A stretch of 5,089 nt of DNA from Bacteroidales bacterium (GTDB taxonomy: Bacteria > Bacteroidota > Bacteroidia > Bacteroidales > UBA932). Every line of letters starts with the position of its first letter. Position 1 is the stretch's first letter. The stretch lies in the NCBI GenBank assembly GCA_023230265.1, contig JALNXR010000168.1:1-5089 (forward strand), read 5' to 3'. The translations under genes were made by a program, and so were the position numbers. The notes beneath the pieces were generated by a model. The model saw nothing but the letters and a program-made list of their open reading frames with translations. It did no database searches and was not told the origin of the DNA. Below are positions 1 through 5,089 of the stretch, piece after piece.

Positions 1-1231
1 ATTCCTGAAGGGCTTGTTCGTATCCCGACCATTGGGATATATTGTTATAGTACATTTTGCGGTCTATCAACTCTTTTGCGACATCCATTCTCTCTGCTGA
101 GTTCATCATATAGATAGAGCGGTCGGAATAACGCGGGCGGGTTGAATATCCAAATGTTCCTGAATATATAATAGATGGCCTGCCTATTTTACCTTTTTTC
201 GTAGAAATTACTATCACACCGTTACCTGCTTTTGCCCCGTAGAGCGCTGTAGCGGAAGCGTCTTTCAATACATCAATTTGTTCAATATCGTCAGGATTAA
301 GTCCGGAAATGGCATTTCCAAGCAGATTCACAAAGTCCGGATCGTTAATCTGTTGCGGGTCCACATTCACAGGATCGGAAAGTACTATACCGTCTAACAC
401 CCATAGTGGTTCACGGTTACCAAGAATTGTCGAAGTACCTCTTATGCGCAGTTTTGGAGAAGCTCCAACCTGACCTGAGTTCTTCATAAAAATCATTCCG
501 GGGATGCGTCCCTCAAGCATTTGGTCAAGGGTAGTGATACCGGGTGTCTTGATGTCGTCCATTTTTATCGATGTAACTGCAGAAGTAAGTTGGCTACGGT
601 CTATGATCTGATAACCGGTAACAACAGCTTCATCCATTATCCGGAGATCTTCCTTCATTATCACATTTATTGTCTCACGTTGGTTACAAGGTACCAACTG
701 AGGTTCCATACCGATAAAACTGAATTTAAGGATACTCTCTCCGGTAGCTGTAAGCGAATATTTGCCTTGTAAATCAGTAGTGGTTCCTATCGCTGTTCCT
801 ATCACAGTTATATTAACCCCCGGCAATGGTTCATTCCCGGAATCTGTAACCTGTCCCGATATATTAAACTTTTTACTATCGGCATTTTTACGTCTGATTA
901 CAACTACACCATCCTGCCAGACAAAGTCAAGTCCAAGAGGTCTAAGAATGACGCGCAGGAAATTGTCAACCGTTTCATTTTCTGCGGTTGCAGAAATTAA
1001 GTCAGTACTCTTTAGCAGTGCCTTGTTATAAACGAATTTGACACCGGTTTTTTTCTGTATGGACTCAAGTACAGTCTTAATATTCACATCTTTAAATGTT
1101 CCTGAATATCTCTGGTTTTGAGCCATCGAAGGTAGGGCAAAGCAGCAAATAAGGCTCAATGTCACGACATAACATTTAATTCTGGTATGACGCAACAAAG
1201 ATCTTAGATGAGGGAAGTGAAATTTTTTCAT
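1..1231 (-). CDS. SusC/RagA-family TonB-dependent outer-membrane receptor with N-terminal STN signalling domain (partial, C-terminus off the left edge)
   Basis: My translation from the ATG at 1229-1231 stays open for 410 codons to the window edge. Residues 1-37 look like a signal peptide: basic start, hydrophobic YVVTLSLICCFALP, then SMA-Q. Residues 43-113 match an STN (secretin/TonB short N-terminal) domain (FKDVNIKTVLESIQKKTGVKF). Residues 122-193 match a carboxypeptidase-regulatory-like beta domain (ISGQVTDSGNEPLPGVNITV). A TonB-box-like DEAVVTGYQ at 200-208 leads into the plug, with IRGTSTI near 263-269, PLWVLDGI at 275-282, and IDVLKDASATALYG followed by GVIVISTKKGK up to about 348. SusC proteins are usually about 1,000 residues, so most of the barrel lies outside the window. 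By family it imports a ligand, often a glycan fragment bound by a SusD partner, across the outer membrane using TonB energy. The STN domain should contact the anti-sigma factor encoded just upstream. The ligand cannot be inferred. No convincing promoter was seen in the 78-base gap, so co-transcription with the anti-sigma gene is likely. Confidence 0.95.
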   Translation of the reverse strand, partial: MKKFHFPHLRSLLRHTRIKCYVVTLSLICCFALPSMAQNQRYSGTFKDVNIKTVLESIQKKTGVKFVYNKALLKSTDLISATAENETVDNFLRVILRPLGLDFVWQDGVVVIRRKNADSKKFNISGQVTDSGNEPLPGVNITVIGTAIGTTTDLQGKYSLTATGESILKFSFIGMEPQLVPCNQRETINVIMKEDLRIMDEAVVTGYQIIDRSQLTSAVTSIKMDDIKTPGITTLDQMLEGRIPGMIFMKNSGQVGASPKLRIRGTSTILGNREPLWVLDGIVLSDPVNVDPQQINDPDFVNLLGNAISGLNPDDIEQIDVLKDASATALYGAKAGNGVIVISTKKGKIGRPSIIYSGTFGYSTRPRYSDRSIYMMNSAERMDVAKELIDRKMYYNNISQWSGYEQALQE

Positions 1232-1282
1232 CTTGTTTTATTATTAGATAAAGTAAATGGAGAAAAGAAATAGATAATTCAA

Positions 1283-1312
1283 TGATTTTAGGCGCGCGCA
1301 CTCCTTCAATCA
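1283..1312 (-). repeat. Imperfect inverted repeat with a GC-rich loop, overlapping the anti-sigma stop codon
   Basis: On the plus strand, TGATT (1283-1287) and AGG (1290-1292) pair with CCT (1303-1305) and AATCA (1308-1312), with a symmetric two-base internal mismatch. They enclose a ten-base loop, CGCGCGCACT. The repeat covers the TGA stop of the FecR-like gene (1310-1312) and precedes the receptor start by about 50 bases. In the transcript it could form a weak hairpin, possibly limiting read-through or protecting the mRNA between the low-copy regulator and the abundant receptor. No T-tract follows, so it is not a standard terminator. The function is inferred from position only. Confidence 0.3.
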
Positions 1313-2401
1313 CTTTATTATGACTATATTTTCGTTGATTTCATAGTTAAATTCCTGGGTAAGGTTCAATAGTTGCATAAACTCATCAATGGTTTGGTAT
1401 CGTGAACATTGTACTACAAATCTAAGTTGCTTATATTGTTCACAACTATTATAAACAACTTTCACATCATATATCCGCTCAATACTTCGCATAATGTACT
1501 CCAGACTGTTATCGAAATAAATTAATCCCTCCTTCCACGCAGTAAAACGATATGTGTCGACATCTGAGACTTCTATACCTTCATCCGTTTGGCAAGCCTG
1601 CTGACCAGGTTGCAGAGTTACCTCTTCACGGGAGTCTTTGAATTTCACAATTCCTGTGACAAGTGTAACCTGAGTGGGCTCATCTTCATAATTTTTAACA
1701 TCAAAAGAGGTCCCGAGAACGGTGACAGTACCTTCAGAACAGTTTACACGAAACGGACGACCATCTTTTACCACTTCAAAAAAGGCCTGCCCTTTGAGTT
1801 GTACATCTCTGTATTCTGTAAACCGATTCGGGAACTTCAAAGATGTTTCAGAATTCATCCACACTTTTGTCCCGTCAGGCAGGGTGATACTGTATTGCCT
1901 GCCGCGCGGAATAATAATCTCATTCATTTGCACAGCAGTAACCTCGCTGCTACCATCTATATTAATTGTGTTGTTTTTAATGGTGGCATGTATACCTCCA
2001 ACAGAGAGGGAATTACATGTATCCGCAATCTCAATAATTTCACCATTGGCTAGTTTTATACGTGGGAGAGAATCTGAAAGAATCGGTACTCCTATTTGCT
2101 GAACAGTATGAGTTGGAATATCCTGATTATTAAAGAAAGGAATAACAACAACCATCAGAATGACAGCAGCCGCAGCTACATACAAAATCCGATGAAATAC
2201 TTTGCGTTGATTTCTTTTGTTAGTATGCATCTGAAATTTACGATAGGCTTTCCCCTTATCATACATGTTATATTGTTTCAAACGGGCAGATGCATCTCCC
2301 GTCTGATAGAATTTTCTCACCTCCTCAAGTTCTTTTACGGGCTGCTCTTCATCATTGACTATGGATTGAAGAGTGTTTTGAAATCGTTTTTTCTCTGTCA
2401 T
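1310..2401 (-). CDS. FecR-like transmembrane anti-sigma factor with C-terminal DUF4974 domain
   Basis: This 363-residue protein is an inner-membrane regulator that holds an ECF sigma factor and receives a signal from the STN domain of a TonB-dependent receptor. Residues 1-70 form a charged cytoplasmic anti-sigma part. Residues 72-90 (ILYVAAAAVILMVVVIPFF) are the single membrane helix. The periplasmic part contains a FecR domain at about 162-255, with IIIPRGRQYSITLPDGTKVWMNSETSLKFPNRF-type residues near 162-194 and the VLGTSFDV motif at 228-235. A DUF4974-type domain follows at about 293-362, including the AWKEGLIYFDNSLEYIM segment from 288. Length and domain order are typical of Bacteroidales FecR proteins. 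It lies between the sigma gene (74-base gap) and the receptor gene (78-base gap) on the same strand, the usual order for this circuit. No TAnnTTTG promoter is visible just upstream, so it is probably transcribed with the sigma gene. All five cysteines (129, 221, 270, 320, 332) are on the periplasmic side. The ATG at 2399-2401 has no clear Shine-Dalgarno sequence, which is normal for the phylum. Confidence 0.95.
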   Translation of the reverse strand: MTEKKRFQNTLQSIVNDEEQPVKELEEVRKFYQTGDASARLKQYNMYDKGKAYRKFQMHTNKRNQRKVFHRILYVAAAAVILMVVVIPFFNNQDIPTHTVQQIGVPILSDSLPRIKLANGEIIEIADTCNSLSVGGIHATIKNNTINIDGSSEVTAVQMNEIIIPRGRQYSITLPDGTKVWMNSETSLKFPNRFTEYRDVQLKGQAFFEVVKDGRPFRVNCSEGTVTVLGTSFDVKNYEDEPTQVTLVTGIVKFKDSREEVTLQPGQQACQTDEGIEVSDVDTYRFTAWKEGLIYFDNSLEYIMRSIERIYDVKVVYNSCEQYKQLRFVVQCSRYQTIDEFMQLLNLTQEFNYEINENIVIIK

Positions 2402-2430
2402 TCTTTACGAGTTATGACATTAATATGAAA

Positions 2431-2448
2431 AATACCTTAAAAAGTATT
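2431..2448 (-). repeat. Short AT-rich near-palindrome in the sigma/anti-sigma gap
   Basis: AATAC (2431-2435) and GTATT (2444-2448) are perfect inverted arms. Inside them TT and AA can also pair, leaving one C/A mismatch. It sits in the 74 bases between the sigma stop codon and the anti-sigma start. It could be a weak RNA hairpin or a protein site, but it is short and AT-rich enough to be chance. Confidence 0.2.
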
Positions 2449-2475
2449 ATCGTGAAAGAGAAAAAATGAAAATTT

Positions 2476-3006
2476 TTAAAGGAGAAAGAGTACCGGAGTG
2501 TTTTTAGTATTCCTTTTTAGGGTACTCATTGCTTTTGCTTTCTGTACCTTAACTGTATTTGGACTTATCTGGAGCAATTCGGCTATTTCTTTCCCGGATT
2601 TACCGTCAATGCTCATCATAATTATTTTGCGTCTTTGTGCCGGCAACTTCTGAATCTCCTCATAAAGACGCCGGATTAATTCTTCTTTAACCGTAGTTGC
2701 AAAATCGGTTTCGCTCCAATCCTCCATATTACTGGTGATTTCAACAGTTATTCGATTGGATCGCAAATGACAGATGGAATTATTATATACTGCTTTATAA
2801 AGGTAGTATGTCAGATGGTGTTTATTATCGAACAGATTAGATGATGTCCATATTTTTATTAGTGTCTCCTGAACGATATCTTCAGCTAAACTGTGGTTAC
2901 GAAGGAACTTCTCGGCATAAGCGCACAAAGGAGCATAATAAAAGCTGAAAAGGTTTTCCCACGACTTTTCTTCCCTTCTGTTTATACCTGAGATATATTC
3001 TTCCAT
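2476..3006 (-). CDS. ECF-type RNA polymerase sigma-70 factor (Bacteroidetes SusC/FecR-linked type)
   Basis: This extracytoplasmic-function sigma factor should direct RNA polymerase to the promoter of the linked uptake locus when released by the adjacent FecR-like protein. Counting from the chosen start (176 residues), region 2 covers about 18-85, with LFSFYYAPLCAYAEKFLRN and the DIVQETLIKIW core at 43-53. A variable linker follows. Region 4 lies at about 119-165, with LPAQRRKIIMMSIDGKSGKEIAELL and the helix-turn-helix segment ISPNTVKVQKAKAM. Length and domain pair are typical for the family. An in-frame ATG nine codons upstream (3031-3033) would add MVFLSFSFT. I prefer the ATG at 3004-3006 because protein homology seems to begin at MEEYISGINRREE, and because the likely -7 box at 3047-3054 would leave almost no leader before the upstream ATG. 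It is the first gene of the sigma, anti-sigma, receptor series. The sigma function is very well supported; the exact start is less so. Confidence 0.95.
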   Translation of the reverse strand: MEEYISGINRREEKSWENLFSFYYAPLCAYAEKFLRNHSLAEDIVQETLIKIWTSSNLFDNKHHLTYYLYKAVYNNSICHLRSNRITVEITSNMEDWSETDFATTVKEELIRRLYEEIQKLPAQRRKIIMMSIDGKSGKEIAELLQISPNTVKVQKAKAMSTLKRNTKNTPVLFLL

Positions 3007-3046
3007 TGTAAAACTAAATGACAGGAACACCATTTTCTGATTCTTG

Positions 3047-3078
3047 CAAAGGTGTAAATTTATGCCGAGATTTACAAA
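3047..3078 (-). promoter_or_regulatory. Probable Bacteroides-type promoter of the sigma/anti-sigma/receptor operon
   Basis: Read on the minus strand, TTTG (3078-3075) is followed by a 20-base spacer and CACCTTTG (3054-3047). The latter matches the Bacteroides -7 box TAnnTTTG at all fixed positions except the first. Transcription should begin near 3040, about 34 bases before the preferred sigma start at 3006. This looks like a housekeeping-sigma promoter, so basal expression of the regulator pair would not need the ECF sigma itself. Confidence 0.55.
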
Positions 3079-3097
3079 AACGAATGTACCAACCTAT

Positions 3098-3123
3098 ATA
3101 TCAATAATATAATTGATATTATT
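3098..3123 (-). repeat. Two overlapping AT-rich inverted repeats in the cstA/sigma intergenic region
   Basis: ATATCAAT (3098-3105) pairs perfectly with ATTGATAT (3112-3119). A second perfect pair, AATAATAT (3103-3110) with ATATTATT (3116-3123), overlaps it, so only one hairpin can form at a time. The repeat begins two bases after the transporter's stop codon (3126-3128) and lies upstream of the sigma promoter. It may help end or stabilise the cstA transcript. It lacks the GC-rich stem and T-run of a classical terminator, so that role is tentative. Confidence 0.35.
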
Positions 3124-3125
3124 CT

Positions 3126-4559
3126 TTAGAGAGTTTTCCTGTTTTTCAGTATAAAAAACACCAGAACAGAGATCGCAACGACTATTCCGGTTACATATCC
3201 TGCAACAGGATGCAGACTTAGTCCTCCAACCTTGTATGGAGCAGATATAAAATAGGAAGTACATATCATAGTCAGGAAAGTAGCCGGCAGAGAAAGCATC
3301 CAGTGAGGTTTGTTTACCGTTACAAGATAGGTTGCACCCGTCCATAAAATAATTGTGCCAAGCACCTGGTTGGCAATACCTACGTACTTCCAGATCGTAG
3401 AAAAATCCAGATTGCATAACACCAGGGCCAAGATGAACATAGGAACAGATATAATCAGTCTGTTTTTTATCGGTTTCTGCTCAAACTTGAGAGCATCAGC
3501 TACCAGGAGTCTCAGTCCTCTGAAAGCGGTATCACCGGTAGTTACCGGGCAGACCACAACACCAAGTATAGCTATTACGGCCCCCGCACGGCCAAGCCAC
3601 GAGTTACAGATCTCATTTACCATTATAGCAGGCGTTTTTCCGGCATCAGCAGCCATATTGAGTCCTTCTGCCCCACCAAAATAAGCTATCGCCGCTGTCG
3701 CCCAGACCATAGCAACAATACCTTCGCAGATCATCGCTCCGTAAAAAGAGGGACGGCCATATTTCTCATCAGCCATACATCTGGCCATCATCGGACTCTG
3801 GGTAGCATGGAAGCCTGAGATTGCCCCGCAGGAGATCACCACGAACATCATTGGGAAAAGCATGTTGGAACCAGGATTTGAGTGCATATTTCTCAGAGAT
3901 CCGGATGTAATTTCGGGTATGGATAGCTCTCCTGAAAATCCTTTTACAATCATTACCCCGCTCACCGCAACCGCCATGAAGATAAGAGCTGCTCCCATGA
4001 AAGGATATATCTTACCTATTATCTTATCAATAGGCAGTAAGGTGGCCAGTAAATAATATCCAAAAATTATATACAACCAGATGGCTAAATCCATACTTGT
4101 CAACCTTGCCATCAGGTCGGCAGGACCTGTAACGAATGCAACTCCGACAGCCATCAGCAGAAACCCGGTAAAAACTGACAATACCTTTTTTACCCCTCCA
4201 CCCATGTACCTTGCGACAATGTCCGGAAGACTCTTGCCATCATTCCGGATTGAAAGCATACCGGAAAAATAGTCATGAACAGCTCCCATAAAGATACAGC
4301 CAAAGACGATCCACAGATAAGCCGCCGGGCCATATGCTGCTCCGAGTATTGCGCCAAAAATAGGACCAAGTCCTGCAATATTCAGGAACTGGATCACAAA
4401 GATTCTCCAGGGCTTAATCTCCTGATAATCTACACCGTCAGCCAGTCTTTTTACAGGTGTGGGAATCGCAGAGGAGGCTCCGAAAAATTTCTCAACAAAT
4501 TTGCCATAAGTAAAGTAAGCTGCTATCAACAGCAGTATCGAAACAATAAATGTGATCAT
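3126..4559 (-). CDS. cstA: CstA-family carbon-starvation transporter (short form)
   Basis: This 477-residue integral membrane protein is a member of the CstA/BtsT family, whose characterised members take up peptides or pyruvate when preferred carbon sources run short. I count about 13 hydrophobic segments, the first at 2-20 and the last near 452-471. Family signatures are clear: DGVDY at 41-45, the QFLNIAGLGPIFGAILGA region at 57-74, HDYFSGMLSIRNDGKSLP at 95-112, SGFHATQSPMMARCM at 248-262, and CPVTTGDTAFRGLRLL at 337-352. E. coli CstA is about 700 residues, so this is a compact version, as is common in Bacteroidota, and not a truncation: start, stop and reading frame are intact. The C-terminal third (about 365-477) keeps several membrane helices. 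It is on the same strand as the sigma gene but separated by 119 bases containing inverted repeats and that gene's own promoter, so it is probably a separate unit. The substrate cannot be decided from sequence. Confidence 0.95.
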   Translation of the reverse strand: MITFIVSILLLIAAYFTYGKFVEKFFGASSAIPTPVKRLADGVDYQEIKPWRIFVIQFLNIAGLGPIFGAILGAAYGPAAYLWIVFGCIFMGAVHDYFSGMLSIRNDGKSLPDIVARYMGGGVKKVLSVFTGFLLMAVGVAFVTGPADLMARLTSMDLAIWLYIIFGYYLLATLLPIDKIIGKIYPFMGAALIFMAVAVSGVMIVKGFSGELSIPEITSGSLRNMHSNPGSNMLFPMMFVVISCGAISGFHATQSPMMARCMADEKYGRPSFYGAMICEGIVAMVWATAAIAYFGGAEGLNMAADAGKTPAIMVNEICNSWLGRAGAVIAILGVVVCPVTTGDTAFRGLRLLVADALKFEQKPIKNRLIISVPMFILALVLCNLDFSTIWKYVGIANQVLGTIILWTGATYLVTVNKPHWMLSLPATFLTMICTSYFISAPYKVGGLSLHPVAGYVTGIVVAISVLVFFILKNRKTL

Positions 4560-4581
4560 TATATAAAGATTTCATTAACGA

Positions 4582-4596
4582 TTTTCTGTCAGAAAA
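4582..4596. repeat. Perfect 15-base palindrome in the cstA leader
   Basis: TTTTCTG (4582-4588) and CAGAAAA (4590-4596) are perfect inverted arms around one central base. The palindrome lies 23-37 bases upstream of the cstA start and downstream of the likely promoter box at 4642-4649, so it falls in the 5' leader. It has the compact symmetry of a dimeric repressor site. As RNA it could form a five-pair hairpin with a five-base loop close to the ribosome entry region. Which of these applies, if either, is unknown. Confidence 0.35.
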
Positions 4597-4641
4597 CTTG
4601 GTTGAAAAGCCAGAGTCCTTACCGGACGGTGATTTCAATTG

Positions 4642-4649
4642 CAAATTTA
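4642..4649 (-). promoter_or_regulatory. Likely -7 promoter box of cstA
   Basis: Minus-strand TAAATTTG is an exact match to the Bacteroides -7 pattern TAnnTTTG. Transcription would begin near 4635, giving a leader of about 75 bases before the ATG at 4559. No TTTG or TTG lies 17-23 bases further upstream. A missing -33 box would fit a promoter needing an activator, which is plausible for a carbon-starvation gene, but this is inference. Confidence 0.45.
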
Positions 4650-4842
4650 TACTATTTCTCCTATTCTAGTATACTTAACCTGTATATTGATTTTATATTT
4701 AAACTTTAACTTTACTTAAAATTTAAAATCTGGCAATCATGAAATCTCTATTGACAAAGTGAACCTTGCTGAATTGGGTACGGAGTGGGTTGTTGGCCAA
4801 AATAATTTTTAAACAGAAAACCGGTGACAGAGAATAAGTTTG

Positions 4843-4913
4843 AGCCGTTACAGGGAATTGAACCCTGATCTGAAGATTACGAAACTTCCGTTCTACCTTT
4901 GAACTATAACGGC
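4843..4913 (-). tRNA. tRNA-Thr (anticodon CGT, reads ACG)
   Basis: The minus strand folds into a complete 71-base cloverleaf. The acceptor stem is GCCGTTA with TAACGGC (seven pairs), the D arm GTTC-AAAGGTA-GAAC, the anticodon loop TTCGTAA, the variable loop AGAT, and the T arm CAGGG-TTCAATT-CCCTG. The anticodon CGT (4879-4881 on the complement) gives threonine. The G1:C72 and C2:G71 pairs, and G35 and U36 in the anticodon, agree with known threonine identity elements. The base at position 73 is U. The 3' CCA is not encoded (the next bases are CAA), so it must be added enzymatically, as is common in this phylum. The last pair of the anticodon stem (31-39) is U-U, so only four of five pairs there are Watson-Crick. 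A promoter lies just upstream. Confidence 0.93.
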
Positions 4914-4932
4914 ATTAAGAAATCAAGAGGTG

Positions 4933-4965
4933 CAAATATAATTCAAGTTCGCCTAATGAAGCAAA
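4933..4965 (-). promoter_or_regulatory. Promoter of the tRNA-Thr gene
   Basis: Minus-strand TTTG (4965-4962), a 21-base spacer and TATATTTG (4940-4933) match both Bacteroides promoter boxes exactly. The expected start near 4926 leaves a short leader of about 13 bases before the tRNA 5' end, for removal by RNase P. Confidence 0.65.
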
Positions 4966-5020
4966 ATTTCCGGTAAAATCAGAAATGATCCTGGCCAAAA
5001 AAATATTTGTTTTGAAAAAA

Positions 5021-5050
5021 TTGCGTGTACGGTAATTATCCGTACATTTG
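5021..5050 (+). promoter_or_regulatory. Bacteroides-type promoter of the right-edge gene
   Basis: TTG (5021-5023), a 19-base spacer and TACATTTG (5043-5050) match the Bacteroides -33/-7 pattern, with the -7 box exact. Transcription would begin near 5057, only a few bases before the ATG at 5065, so the leader is very short. An inverted repeat fills the spacer and reaches into the -7 box. Confidence 0.6.
5026..5046. repeat. Inverted repeat (possible operator) inside the right-edge promoter
   Basis: TGTACGG (5026-5032) and CCGTACA (5040-5046) are perfect seven-base inverted arms around a seven-base AT-only spacer. The repeat sits between the -33 and -7 boxes and overlaps the first four bases of the -7 box. 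A protein dimer bound here would block RNA polymerase. The size and geometry suit a bacterial repressor, but no regulator is identifiable in the window. Confidence 0.4.
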
Positions 5051-5064
5051 CGTAAAATTTGAGT

Positions 5065-5089
5065 ATGGCTGATTATAATAGTAAAAAGG
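5065..5089 (+). CDS. Start of an unidentified protein (partial, runs off the right edge)
   Basis: An ATG at 5065 opens a frame encoding MADYNSKK that reaches the window edge. Eight residues are too few to identify a family. The case for a real gene rests on the well-placed promoter at 5021-5050 immediately upstream. The gene is divergent from the tRNA and cstA genes. Confidence 0.5.

Noticed and set aside
521..1031. Two plus-strand open frames across the receptor gene
   Set aside because: They are antisense to well-supported STN and plug coding sequence and show no protein family character.
1232..1270. Possible separate promoter for the receptor gene (minus-strand TACTTTAT)
   Set aside because: It lacks the final TG of the -7 pattern and has no -33 box at proper spacing.
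1589..2428. Three plus-strand open frames of 110-154 codons opposite the anti-sigma gene
   Set aside because: They are antisense to a gene with clear FecR and DUF4974 features and have no matching promoter or domain.
3094..3417. 107-codon minus-strand open frame overlapping the 3' end of cstA
   Set aside because: It lies in another frame of a clearly coding transporter gene, is cysteine-rich without a recognisable domain, and has no promoter of its own. It is a shadow frame.
4275..4709. 144-codon plus-strand open frame spanning the 5' end of cstA and its leader
   Set aside because: It overlaps conserved CstA coding sequence on the opposite strand and the cstA promoter; composition is not protein-like.
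4710..4803. Short minus-strand frame downstream of the tRNA (about 30 codons, including ANNPLRTQFSKVHF)
   Set aside because: It has no ATG start upstream of most of the frame, no promoter and no recognisable family. I see nothing else supportable in 4680-4842.
4794..5000. Direct repeat TGGCCAAAA at 4794-4802 and 4992-5000 flanking the tRNA
   Set aside because: At nine bases it is too short to be evidence for attachment sites, and no integrase or mobile gene is present.

Overview
The window looks like chromosomal DNA from a member of the order Bacteroidales (phylum Bacteroidota). The basis is gene content (a SusC-type TonB-dependent receptor, a FecR/DUF4974-type anti-sigma factor and a Bacteroidetes-type ECF sigma factor), AT-rich intergenic DNA, start sites without clear Shine-Dalgarno sequences, and several close matches to the Bacteroides promoter pattern (TTTG or TTG, about 19-21 bases, then TAnnTTTG). 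The species cannot be named from this stretch.

Layout, left to right. Bases 1-1231 (minus) hold the first 410 codons of a SusC/RagA-family outer-membrane receptor with an N-terminal STN signalling domain; the rest runs off the left edge. Bases 1310-2401 (minus) encode its FecR-like membrane anti-sigma factor, and 2476-3006 (minus) an ECF sigma-70 factor. Transcription runs sigma, anti-sigma, receptor, from a likely promoter at 3047-3078. Gaps of 74 and 78 bases fit one operon. Bases 3126-4559 (minus) encode a short CstA-family transporter, probably transcribed separately. A tRNA-Thr with anticodon CGT lies at 4843-4913 (minus) with its own promoter. At the right edge a divergent plus-strand gene begins at 5065, behind a strong promoter with an inverted repeat between its two boxes.

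How the genes work together. Sigma, FecR-like anti-sigma and STN-bearing SusC are the three parts of a trans-envelope signalling circuit. Ligand uptake by the receptor is sensed by the periplasmic part of the anti-sigma factor, which releases or activates the sigma factor; that in turn drives transcription of the uptake locus. A SusD-like lipoprotein and degradative enzymes would be expected beyond the left edge but cannot be seen. The ligand is therefore unknown; nutrient glycans are the usual cargo. The CstA-like carrier is a peptide or pyruvate transporter by family, and its adjacency to the circuit may be incidental.

I found no CRISPR array, insertion sequence, phage gene or clearly new system. 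The window is ordinary Bacteroidales nutrient-acquisition DNA with a few small points worth checking.
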